A stretch of DNA of 29,420 nucleotides. Source: JBIOHJ01 sp044448905 (lineage in GTDB: Bacteria; Bacteroidota; Bacteroidia; AKYH767-A; OLB10). The notes under the pieces are model-generated. The model searched no databases and was not told the origin of the DNA. It worked only from the letters and a program-made list of their open reading frames with translations. Location: NCBI GenBank assembly GCA_044448905.1, contig JBIOHJ010000024.1, forward strand, positions 1-29,420, read 5' to 3'. This document shows positions 16,962 through 24,774 of the stretch, in pieces. A program made the translations under genes and the position numbers. Position 1 is the stretch's first letter; each line of letters opens with the position of its first letter.

Positions 16962-18314
16962 TTAATTATACACAAGAGCATCATTGAAAGTTAAAACTCC
17001 GCAACCATCTTCATCAATTCCCGAAAGCTTTACACACAATGTTTCATTGATTAATGATTCATCGAAAGGAGTTTTTACTTTAATGTAATTTTCAGTGAAG
17101 CCGTGCATGAAGCTGTTTTTGTTATCTCCTTCAAACAACACGGTAAATTCTTTTCCTGTTTGCTCCCGGTAAAAATGCCTTAACTTTTTCTCAGATAGTA
17201 TTCTTAACATTTGGTTTCTCCTTTTCCTTTCCGTTACGGAAACAACCTCCTGGAGCGTTGCAGCATGCGTGTTATCCCGTTCACTGTATGTAAATACATG
17301 CAAGTAGGAAATATTTAATTCGTTTAGAAAATTATACGTTTCGAGAAAATCGCTTTCGGTTTCTCCCGGGAAACCAACAATCACATCCACACCAATACAA
17401 CAATGAGGCATTGCAGATTTTATTTTTTCCACACGGCCAGCATACAGGTTTTTCAAATACCTTCTTCTCATCGCTTTCAAAATTTTATCCGAACCGCTTT
17501 GCAACGGAATATGAAAATGCGGAACAAATTTTTCTGACTGCGCTACAAACTCAATAATCTCATCCGTCAATAAATTAGGCTCAATGGAAGAAATCCTGAA
17601 ACGTTCAATTTCTTTTACTTTATCTAATTCCTTAATTAAATCTAAAAATGTTATTTTAATCTCGTCTTGATACTTGATACCTGATACTTGATACTTCTTG
17701 TAACCAAAATCTCCAAGATTAACTCCTGTCAAAACAATCTCCTTCACTCCTCTTGAAGCAATCTCCTCAACCTCCTTCAAAATATTTTCAATGGTATTGC
17801 TCCGGCTTGCGCCTCTTGCTAGCGGAATAGTGCAGAACGAACAATTGTAATCGCAGCCGTCCTGCACTTTCAGAAACGTACGGGTACGGTCGTTTGAAGA
17901 ATACGAACTGATAAATTCATTCGCGGCTGCAATGTCGCACGAAAAAATTTCGGCTTTCTGTTTTTTAACCGCATCACCAATATAATTGACAATGTTAAAC
18001 TTTTCAGTAGCGCCTAAAACTAAATCCACTCCTTTAATTTCCGCAATTTCATCGGGCTTTAATTGCGCATAGCAGCCTGTAATAACAATAAAAGCATCGG
18101 GGTTCTTATTTAATGCCCTGTGCACAATAGCCTTGCATTCCTTATCAGCATTGGCAGTAACCGAACAGGTATTAATTACATATATATCGGCACTATTTTC
18201 AAACGAAGTCTTTTGAAAACCAGCTTCTTCAAAGCTGCGAGCTATAGTGGAAGTTTCCGAAAAATTAAGCTTGCAGCCAAGCGTATGAAAGGCAACCGTT
18301 GCTTTTGAATACAT
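16962..18314 (-). CDS. mtaB: tRNA t6A37 methylthiotransferase MtaB
   Basis: 450 residues. MtaB is a radical-SAM enzyme that adds a methylthio group to threonylcarbamoyl-adenosine 37 of tRNA, giving ms2t6A. The N-terminal UPF0004 domain holds the first Fe-S cluster cysteines C14 (TLGCKLNF), C50 (NTCSVT) and C81 (TGCYAQ). The radical-SAM motif is GCDYNCSFC (C154, C158, C161). The C-terminal 65 residues fit a TRAM domain that binds tRNA. The TLGCKLNFSE N-terminus and overall pattern point to MtaB rather than MiaB or RimO. Residues about 206-217 are an in-frame insertion encoded by a heptamer repeat, placed in a loop after GVNLGDFG. An almost ideal promoter lies directly upstream, and lgt follows after 60 bp. 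Confidence 0.93.
   Translation of the reverse strand: MYSKATVAFHTLGCKLNFSETSTIARSFEEAGFQKTSFENSADIYVINTCSVTANADKECKAIVHRALNKNPDAFIVITGCYAQLKPDEIAEIKGVDLVLGATEKFNIVNYIGDAVKKQKAEIFSCDIAAANEFISSYSSNDRTRTFLKVQDGCDYNCSFCTIPLARGASRSNTIENILKEVEEIASRGVKEIVLTGVNLGDFGYKKYQVSGIKYQDEIKITFLDLIKELDKVKEIERFRISSIEPNLLTDEIIEFVAQSEKFVPHFHIPLQSGSDKILKAMRRRYLKNLYAGRVEKIKSAMPHCCIGVDVIVGFPGETESDFLETYNFLNELNISYLHVFTYSERDNTHAATLQEVVSVTERKRRNQMLRILSEKKLRHFYREQTGKEFTVLFEGDNKNSFMHGFTENYIKVKTPFDESLINETLCVKLSGIDEDGCGVLTFNDALVYN
17667..17694. repeat. Heptamer tandem repeat (TTGATAC) inside mtaB
   Basis: Four units of TTGATAC with an exact 7-bp period, the third reading CTGATAC. Four units are 28 bp, but the reading frame is kept; on the coding strand the stretch encodes KKYQVSGIKYQD. 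It falls in a loop region that varies in this family. Confidence 0.8.
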
Positions 18315-18321
18315 AAGAGTG

Positions 18322-18349
18322 CAAAAGTAGGAAAAGCAGATTTAGGCAA
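18322..18349 (-). promoter_or_regulatory. Bacteroidota-type promoter for mtaB
   Basis: TTG (18349-18347) then 17 nt then TACTTTTG (18329-18322), an exact TAnnTTTG. The box ends 7 nt before the ATG at 18314, so transcription should begin at or next to the start codon, giving a leaderless or very short-leader mRNA. Confidence 0.55.
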
Positions 18350-18395
18350 GTGAGGCAGTTATTATGTCAACTATGCATAAAGACAACACTTGCAC

Positions 18396-18417
18396 AAATT
18401 TGGGGATGCCCAAATTT
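18396..18417. terminator. Hairpin downstream of the czcB-like gene
   Basis: AAATTTGGG and CCCAAATTT form a perfect 9-bp stem around a 4-nt loop, 9 bp past the stop codon of the minus-strand adaptor gene. The tail is not T-rich in that direction, so termination is plausible but weak; it may instead be a dispersed palindrome. Confidence 0.5.
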
Positions 18418-18425
18418 TAATTGTA

Positions 18426-19685
18426 TCAATGCTCATGCTCTCCTTCATTAGTCAGCATTGACATGAGATAGTAACTACCATTGATAACCACTTTTGCATC
18501 ATGGTGCAATTCCTGTAAAGGAGTAATTTCTGTAAATCCATTATCAGTAATGCCGCGCTTTACCTGTATGCGCTCAAATGAAAAGTTGTCAGCAGATTTA
18601 TGTGCGTGTTCCGCTTCTTTATGTGTTTCGCCACCAGTATGTATGTGCTCTGCTTCTTTATGCTGTGCTGCCTCGATAAAAATATAATCGTTGCCGCCAA
18701 AAGAAATGATTGCTGATTCGGGAATTGAAGGAACAGTGTTATTTTCAATGGCAATGTTTGCTGTTATGTTCATTCCTTCAATTAATCCCGACTTGTCACC
18801 AGTTACTGTTGCATGAACCGGAATGGATTTGCTTTCGCCTTCAAATGCGCTGCCAATGGCAAATATTTTTGCACTGTACTGCTTACCGGGCAAGTTGGTA
18901 AGTGATACGTCAACCGTTTGCCCGTTTTTTATTTTGCTCAAATCCTGCTCGTAAATAAACAAGTCAATATGCAGTTGCGAGTTGTCCACCACATCCATTA
19001 TTTCATCTGATGGTTGAACGGTTTTTCCAATATTGATGTCAATGTGTGAAATGTTTCCGTTGATCGGGCTTTTGATGTTTACTGAAGATGAAATATTTTC
19101 CGCATTCAGTGATTCAGAATTAATATTCAGCAATGACAGTTGCTTTTTTAATGCATTGTTTTTTGCAGTGAGCGAATTGAAATTTGATTCAGTTTGCTGA
19201 TATACTTTTTGTGACGAAACACTTTTTTCGCTCAGTTCTTTTTGTCGTTTCAACTCGGCAGAAGCAAAGGTTAATTGCGCCTGTGTTTCAAGAAAATCTT
19301 GCTGCAGTTTGATGAAGTCAGGGTTGACAAGTGTGGCAAGTGTTTGTCCTTTGCTTACTATGTCTCCTTCCTGCACCAAAATAGACTGAACCGTTCCGCC
19401 TAAAGGACTTGAAACACTGGCTTTGTTTTGTGGCGGAACTTTTAAAAATCCTGATGCACGTAATTTGCCTGTAAGATTTTTTTGTTCGATGCTGCCCGTT
19501 TGCACCTTGATGGAATTATACTGTTGTCGGGTTAACGTAACAGTTGACTCTTCATGATGTTCTTCTGCTGCAACATCTTCTTTTTTTGGTTCGTTACCGC
19601 ACGAAGAAATTATTAATGCAATGGCTATTGTAAAAATTAATTTTATTGAGTTCATATTTTGCATGATTAATTTTATCTTTTTCAT
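18426..19685 (-). CDS. CzcB/CusB-type RND periplasmic adaptor lipoprotein
   Basis: 419 residues from the ATG at 19685. Starting at Met11 (19655) would give a more usual lipoprotein signal, MNSIKLIFTIAIALIISSC, with lipobox cysteine at position 19. The protein is anchored by lipid, probably in the inner membrane, and links pump to channel. Barrel-sandwich halves flank a coiled-coil hairpin: SSPLGGTVQSILVQEGDIVSKG (93-113), helices about 122-185, then SPINGNISHIDINIGKTV (206-223), followed by beta-barrel and membrane-proximal domains. A His-rich loop has HKEAEH twice (342-347 and 355-360), and the protein ends GEHEH; H43-H44 lie near the N-terminus. These suggest metal capture. It starts 14 bp after the pump gene stop, clearly in one operon. 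Confidence 0.92.
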   Translation of the reverse strand: MKKIKLIMQNMNSIKLIFTIAIALIISSCGNEPKKEDVAAEEHHEESTVTLTRQQYNSIKVQTGSIEQKNLTGKLRASGFLKVPPQNKASVSSPLGGTVQSILVQEGDIVSKGQTLATLVNPDFIKLQQDFLETQAQLTFASAELKRQKELSEKSVSSQKVYQQTESNFNSLTAKNNALKKQLSLLNINSESLNAENISSSVNIKSPINGNISHIDINIGKTVQPSDEIMDVVDNSQLHIDLFIYEQDLSKIKNGQTVDVSLTNLPGKQYSAKIFAIGSAFEGESKSIPVHATVTGDKSGLIEGMNITANIAIENNTVPSIPESAIISFGGNDYIFIEAAQHKEAEHIHTGGETHKEAEHAHKSADNFSFERIQVKRGITDNGFTEITPLQELHHDAKVVINGSYYLMSMLTNEGEHEH

Positions 19686-19699
19686 TTATATTTTAGTGA

Positions 19700-22600
19700 T
19701 TATGGATTGATGAAATAATTTAATAGAATAACTGACTGATTGTAATCATTCAGGGACTTCAGATAATTGTTTTTTATATCAATACTCTGCGAAAGCAAAG
19801 CGGTGTATTCAATGTAGCCGATTTCCCCGTTGCGGAATGCAAGCGAAGCAGCACTCTGCAATTCATTTGCCTGTTGCAATCCGGTGATTTCGTAATACTG
19901 AAGCAACTGCTGCTGCTTGTTCAACTCCTGAACAGTTTGTGAATAAGAAGTATTAAATTGAAGTGCAGCATTCTCAAAATCTTTTTGCGCAATTTGCTTT
20001 TGAATTTTTGCTGCCTGAATTTTTCCCTGCTGTCCCCAGAAAAATATCGGGATGCCAACACCGATTGAATAGCCATAATACCCCGGCTTTTCATTGTACC
20101 AGTTTTGATTGAAGTAGCGGAAATTTATATCAGGAAGAAAACGGTTTACTTCTGCTCTTTTTTTATAGTCGGCAAGAGAAATTTTTTGCTCATATAAATT
20201 CAGAAACGGATGATTGGAATTTGATTGTAGCGAAACATTGGCTGAGAGTTTTTCCATCGTTTTGTTTTCAGGAAGAATTAAGTCAGTTGTGTTGAGCAGC
20301 TTTTTTAATTCCTGCTGTGCTATGGAAATATCAGCATTGGAAGATTGTAAAGCCAGTTGAATTTCTTTATGCTTTGCCTGCGCAGAAATCAATTCGAGTT
20401 TGTTTGTTTCGCCTGTTTGAAAGCGGAGCGATGCTGCATTTTCAAATTCAGTAAAGATACTGTCCTGCTGCTGAAACAATTTTTGCTTTTCTGTAGCAAG
20501 CCATAAATTGAAATATGCGCACCGCACATTGCGTATCAATTCTTTTTCGGTGAGCGCGAGATTTGAAGTTGCAATAGCGATATTTTGTTTCCCGACTTTG
20601 TTTTGTGCAATGTAGGTTGTCGGAAATTCTATTGACTGTGAAAAACCAATCTTTAATATTCCATCATTACTGCTTTCGTCTTTAATTAAATCTTCGTTCT
20701 CATAAAACAAAGTGGTCTTGCCTAAATCAAAACCGATTTTTTTCAGTTTCTCATTTTGTGTAACGCTGAGGCGCGAAGATTGAATTGCAGGATTATTTTT
20801 TAAAGCGATGTCAATACAACTATCAAGAGAAAGTGAAACTGGAAACTGGAAACTGAAAATTTGATTTTGCGCATTTGATATATTAGAATTGAAAAATAAA
20901 ATAAGGGCTGCAACGATTGTAGTTTCAAATTTCAAATTACCAGTTTCCAGTTTCCTTTTCTTTCGTGAAAATAAAATATACAATGCCGGCAATACAATTA
21001 AAGTTAATGCGGTTGCAGTAATGAGTCCGCCAATAACTACCGTAGCAAGCGGACGTTGCACTTCTGCACCTGCTGTTGATGAGATTGCCATTGGTAAAAA
21101 TCCCAATGACGCAACACTTGCTGTCATCAACACTGGCCGTAACCGTATCCGTGTTCCTTTGCGGATACGTTCCAGGATATTTTCTTCACCATCTTTTTCC
21201 AATTGATTAAACGTGCTGATTAAAACTATTCCGTTTAACACAGCCACACCAAACAATGCAATGAAACCAATACCTGCCGAAATACTGAAAGGCATATCGC
21301 GCAACCATAAAGCAAAAATGCCGCCAATAGCGCTCATAGGAATGGCCGTGTAAATCAGCAGGGCTTCACGGGCTGAATTGAATGTTATAAATAGCAACAC
21401 GAAAATGAGCAACAATGCAACGGGTACCGCAACCATCAGCCGCTTGTTTGCTTCTTCTAAGTTTTTGAATGAACCACCGTAAGTAAAATAATATCCCGTT
21501 GGTAATTTTACTTTATCATCTAACTTTTGTTTTAATTCACTCACAATAGATTTTACATCGCGCCCCGAAACGTTGAAACCGATTACTATTCTCCGCTTTG
21601 CATCTTCGCGGCTTATTTGATTAGCCCCTAAAGCATAATCAATTATAGCCACCTGCTGCAAAGGAATCTGGCTGCCTGACGGGAGAGGCACAAAAAGATT
21701 TTTCACATCATCAATATCTTTTCTGTTTTGTTGCAACAGGCGAACAACCAAATCAAACCTGCGCTCGTTTTCAAAAACAGTTCCCGCTGCTTCACCTGCA
21801 AATGCAGTTCGAACAATACGGTTAAGGTCTGCAATATTTAACCCGTATGCTGCAATCCGGCTGCGGTCATACTCAACAGCAATTTGCGGCATTCCCATTG
21901 TGCGTTCCACTTTTGGCTCTTGTGTACCTGCAACAGATGAAACAACTGCTGCAACTTTTTCGGCATACAATGCAAGTGAATCAATATTCTCACCAAAAAT
22001 TTTTACCGCAACATCCTGCCGTACTCCGGTCATCAATTCGTTAAAACGCATTTCAATGGGTTGAATGGCTTCGAATGCAACACCTGGAATGTTTGATGTG
22101 AGCGCATTGAGCATAGTGTCCATCAATTCCTGATAATTCTTTGTTGTTTTCCAATCTTCTTTTTCTTTCAGAATAATCATTACATCCGTATCAAAAGGAG
22201 CCATTGGATCAGTAGGAATTTCGGCAGTGCCGGTTTTACATACCACCTGTTTCACTTCAGGAAACTGTAACAAAACTTTTTCTACTGCTGAATTGTTTTT
22301 TACGCTCATGTCAACCGTACTTCCTTCGGCCAACATGGAGTGAAATGCAAAATCACCTTCTTCCAGTGTCGGTAAAAACTCTGCGCCCATTCGGTTGAAT
22401 AAAATGAGCGAGAGTACAAACATCAAGGCACTGATTGCAATCACTGTAATTTTCTTTCTCATTGCAAATTCAATAGCAGGGTTATACCAGCGCTGAAACA
22501 TGTCCATCATTTTATCGCTGATGTTTCTTTTCGGAGATGTTTTTTTCGGAAGAAATAATGCGCTCATCATGGGAATATATGTTAGAGAAAGAATCAATGC

Positions 22601-24070
22601 ACCAATGATGGCGAATGAAACGGTCATTCCCATCGGCTTGAACATTTTTCCTTCAATTCCGATGAGTGTAAGGATTGGAATATACACGATGAGAATTATA
22701 ATTTGTCCGAACGTGGCGGAGTTCATCATCTGCGTTGCACTTTGTTTTACCTCATGGTCCATTTGTTCCTGGTTGAGTTTGACGATTCCCTTCTCATGAT
22801 ATCGGCTATGCAACACTTTAGTTAATACAGCTTCTACAATAATTACCGCACCGTCCACAATCAAACCGAAATCAATTGCACCGAGCGACATTAAATTACC
22901 TGTTACTCCAAAAAGGTTCATCAAAATAATGGCGAAGAGCATAGAAAGGGGAATGACAGATGCTACAATAAAACCTGCCCGAAAGTTTCCAAGAAATAAA
23001 ACAAGAATGAAAATCACAATCAATGCGCCTTCAAGCAAATTGGTTTCCACCGTACCGATTGCACGTTTCACTAATGAGCTGCGGTCGAGAAACGGTTCTA
23101 TCACTACACCTTTGGGTAACGATTTTTGAATGACAGGAATTTTTTCTTTGATGGCTTTTACGACTTCGGCACTGTTCATTCCTTTCAACATCATGATAAC
23201 TCCACCCGAAACTTCTCCATTGCCGTTTCTTGTCATTGCTCCATAGCGGTTGGCACTGCCGAACTGCAATGTTGCTAAATCACGAATGAGAACAGGGATC
23301 TGTGCATCTGATTTCACTACAATTTTTCCTATGTCATCCAAGGATTTTACTAATCCTATTCCTCTTATATAATATGCCGTTGAACTTTTTTCTATAAATG
23401 CACCGCCAGTGTTCTCATTATTTTTTTCGAGTGCTTCAAATACTTCAGGTATGGTAACGTTCATGCTTTTTAACCGCATGGGATCAATGGCAACTTCGTA
23501 TTGCTTAAGGTGTCCGCCAAAGCTTATGACTTCGGCAACTCCCGGTGTTCCTAATATTTGTCGCCCGACAATCCAGTCCTGCATTTCGCGCAACTGCATG
23601 TCAGTATATTTATTTTCAAAACCTTTTTCCACATGCAATACATACTGATACACTTCACCAAGCCCCGTGCTTACAGGTCCCATAAACGGTTTGCCCATCC
23701 CTTGCGGAATACTTTCTTCGGCTTCTTTCAATCGCTGGTCAAGAAGAGTACGTGCAAAGTAGATGTCCACCTTGTCATCAAACACAACAGTGATTACTGA
23801 TAAACCGAACCTTGAAATACTTCGCACTTCCACCAAATCGGGCAAAGATGCAAGACTTCGTTCAATAGGAGCAGTAACAAACTGCTCCACTTCCTGCGCT
23901 GCAAGCGAAGGTGAAAGTGTAAACACCTGCACCTGGTTATTGGTGATGTCAGGCACGGCATCAATAGGAAGCTGCGTGAGCGAATAGCTTCCGTAAACTA
24001 TAAGCGCAATGGTGAACATACCGACTGCGAATTTGTTCTTTATAGAGAATTGAATGATTCTGTTTATCAT
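19700..24070 (-). CDS. CzcA-type heavy-metal RND efflux pump fused to a TolC-like channel
   Basis: 1456 residues. Residues 1-1037 are a heavy-metal RND pump with 12 membrane segments. TM4 carries DFGLIVDGAVIIVE (D400, D406, E413), the charge pattern of CzcA-type pumps for divalent cations such as zinc, cobalt or cadmium; CusA-type Cu/Ag pumps differ there. From about residue 1078 the protein is an outer-membrane efflux protein (SLSLDSCIDIALKNNPAIQ and two long coiled-coil halves). The linker (about 1037-1077) contains a hydrophobic stretch ending NSNISNAQ that looks like the signal peptide of a once separate channel. It could act as a thirteenth membrane segment or be cleaved. Similar fusions occur in other Bacteroidota as far as I recall. 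It follows the DUF6660-like gene by 102 bp and precedes the adaptor by 14 bp. Confidence 0.93.
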   Translation of the reverse strand: MINRIIQFSIKNKFAVGMFTIALIVYGSYSLTQLPIDAVPDITNNQVQVFTLSPSLAAQEVEQFVTAPIERSLASLPDLVEVRSISRFGLSVITVVFDDKVDIYFARTLLDQRLKEAEESIPQGMGKPFMGPVSTGLGEVYQYVLHVEKGFENKYTDMQLREMQDWIVGRQILGTPGVAEVISFGGHLKQYEVAIDPMRLKSMNVTIPEVFEALEKNNENTGGAFIEKSSTAYYIRGIGLVKSLDDIGKIVVKSDAQIPVLIRDLATLQFGSANRYGAMTRNGNGEVSGGVIMMLKGMNSAEVVKAIKEKIPVIQKSLPKGVVIEPFLDRSSLVKRAIGTVETNLLEGALIVIFILVLFLGNFRAGFIVASVIPLSMLFAIILMNLFGVTGNLMSLGAIDFGLIVDGAVIIVEAVLTKVLHSRYHEKGIVKLNQEQMDHEVKQSATQMMNSATFGQIIILIVYIPILTLIGIEGKMFKPMGMTVSFAIIGALILSLTYIPMMSALFLPKKTSPKRNISDKMMDMFQRWYNPAIEFAMRKKITVIAISALMFVLSLILFNRMGAEFLPTLEEGDFAFHSMLAEGSTVDMSVKNNSAVEKVLLQFPEVKQVVCKTGTAEIPTDPMAPFDTDVMIILKEKEDWKTTKNYQELMDTMLNALTSNIPGVAFEAIQPIEMRFNELMTGVRQDVAVKIFGENIDSLALYAEKVAAVVSSVAGTQEPKVERTMGMPQIAVEYDRSRIAAYGLNIADLNRIVRTAFAGEAAGTVFENERRFDLVVRLLQQNRKDIDDVKNLFVPLPSGSQIPLQQVAIIDYALGANQISREDAKRRIVIGFNVSGRDVKSIVSELKQKLDDKVKLPTGYYFTYGGSFKNLEEANKRLMVAVPVALLLIFVLLFITFNSAREALLIYTAIPMSAIGGIFALWLRDMPFSISAGIGFIALFGVAVLNGIVLISTFNQLEKDGEENILERIRKGTRIRLRPVLMTASVASLGFLPMAISSTAGAEVQRPLATVVIGGLITATALTLIVLPALYILFSRKKRKLETGNLKFETTIVAALILFFNSNISNAQNQIFSFQFPVSLSLDSCIDIALKNNPAIQSSRLSVTQNEKLKKIGFDLGKTTLFYENEDLIKDESSNDGILKIGFSQSIEFPTTYIAQNKVGKQNIAIATSNLALTEKELIRNVRCAYFNLWLATEKQKLFQQQDSIFTEFENAASLRFQTGETNKLELISAQAKHKEIQLALQSSNADISIAQQELKKLLNTTDLILPENKTMEKLSANVSLQSNSNHPFLNLYEQKISLADYKKRAEVNRFLPDINFRYFNQNWYNEKPGYYGYSIGVGIPIFFWGQQGKIQAAKIQKQIAQKDFENAALQFNTSYSQTVQELNKQQQLLQYYEITGLQQANELQSAASLAFRNGEIGYIEYTALLSQSIDIKNNYLKSLNDYNQSVILLNYFINP
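20835..20954. repeat. Inverted heptamer repeats bracketing the pump-channel junction
   Basis: GAAACTG occurs three times in a row at 20835-20855, and CAGTTTC twice at 20941-20954, its exact complement. The 85 bp between them encode the internal signal-peptide-like segment. Both arms are translated in frame (KLETG on one side, FQFPVSLS on the other). Confidence 0.8.
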
Positions 24071-24099
24071 TTTGTGTTAATTAAATTTTATGAATGAGT

Positions 24100-24127
24100 A
24101 ATTGCCGGCAATTGCATTATGAAATGC
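24100..24127. promoter_or_regulatory. Palindromes in the DUF6660-czcA gap
   Basis: AATTGCCGGCAATT (24100-24113) is a perfect 14-bp palindrome, followed directly by GCATT-N4-AATGC (24114-24127). They lie 30-57 bp before the pump ATG. They could be a regulator-binding site or an mRNA hairpin; no regulator gene is in the window. Confidence 0.4.
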
Positions 24128-24172
24128 AAAAAGCAAATTCATCCCGTTTTAGCAGGATGTATCAAAAAAAAA

Positions 24173-24496
24173 TTAACCGAGCTTTGGCGGCTGCCAGATG
24201 GAAGAAGAGAAAGAGGAAAAGAAAGGTTGTTTGAAAACAGAAAAAGTCTTCATGATTTCCGGTGTAACAAAAGTTAGTACAGGAAAATGAACTACTGTGA
24301 TTTGTATTGAACAGCAGGAGCAAGAGCAAAAAGGTGAACAAGCGTCTTTATGTTCCTGATGGTGTTCCTGTGGTGTTTCAAAAGAAGATTCAATTTGATG
24401 AGAATTACTATCACACGCATCGGCACATGGGATGATAAACATAACCATCATTGTAATGGCTAAAAATGTGGCGATTATTTGCTTAAACTTTATCAC
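24173..24496 (-). CDS. Small His/Cys-rich exported protein (DUF6660-like)
   Basis: 107 residues starting at a GTG (24496); an in-frame stop lies nine codons upstream with no ATG between. An N-terminal hydrophobic segment (about 6-25, ending PCADA) acts as signal peptide or anchor. A histidine cluster (H45, H46, H49) is followed by CSPFCSCSCC (C53, C57, C59, C61, C62). This layout fits the small Bacteroidota proteins named DUF6660, which in my recollection sit beside heavy-metal RND pumps. The function is unproven; a periplasmic metal-binding or metal-sensing role is inferred from the ligands and from its place at the head of the czcA-czcB operon. Confidence 0.8.
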   Translation of the reverse strand: MIKFKQIIATFLAITMMVMFIIPCADACDSNSHQIESSFETPQEHHQEHKDACSPFCSCSCCSIQITVVHFPVLTFVTPEIMKTFSVFKQPFFSSFSSSIWQPPKLG

Positions 24497-24610
24497 GGGT
24501 GTAAATGTAATTAAAAGTTTTTACGAATCATTTCCTGAAATGTTCATGAACCGGAATGTTAAAAAATGCAGGAGACTGCAATATTTTGGCTTTTTCTATA
24601 AACTGTCCCT

Positions 24611-24720
24611 TAAGTGAAACAATAAAATCAAAAGTAATTTTTAAAGCCCGAAGTGGTTATTGCAGAAATGGTTTGATTTGACCAGGCGCACAGGCAGCGC
24701 TTCACACGAGGACAAAAGGG
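24611..24720 (-). repeat. Dispersed repeat, copy 1
   Basis: Nearly the same sequence as 26308-26428: shared blocks include GTGGTTATTGCAGAAATGG, AAATCAAAAGTAATTTT and CGCTTCACA-GAGGAC. Copy 1 lacks about 20 bp present in copy 2. On the minus strand it begins CCCTTTTGTCCTCG, directly after the signal-peptide codons of the truncated gene at 24773. The rest of the gap (24497-24610) holds no recognisable gene. Confidence 0.75.
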
Positions 24721-24773
24721 ATTTGCGCAAATACAGTTGCAATCATTACAGCTAAAATAATTTGCTTTTTCAT
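24702..24773 (-). pseudogene. Truncated small secreted-protein gene
   Basis: An ATG at 24773, one nucleotide after the stop of the sialidase-like gene, opens a 23-codon frame. The first 17 residues, MKKQIILAVMIATVFAQ, are a typical signal peptide. The frame then enters the dispersed repeat at 24720 and stops within it (IPFVLV). The most likely reading is a former operon gene cut by the repeat after its signal sequence; a genuine tiny peptide is the alternative. Confidence 0.5.
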
Positions 24774-24774
24774 T

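Noticed and set aside
19700..24070. Assembly error or frameshift as the cause of the CzcA-TolC fusion
   Set aside because: The frame is open across the junction with a plausible linker, and similar fusions are, to my knowledge, usual in Bacteroidota.
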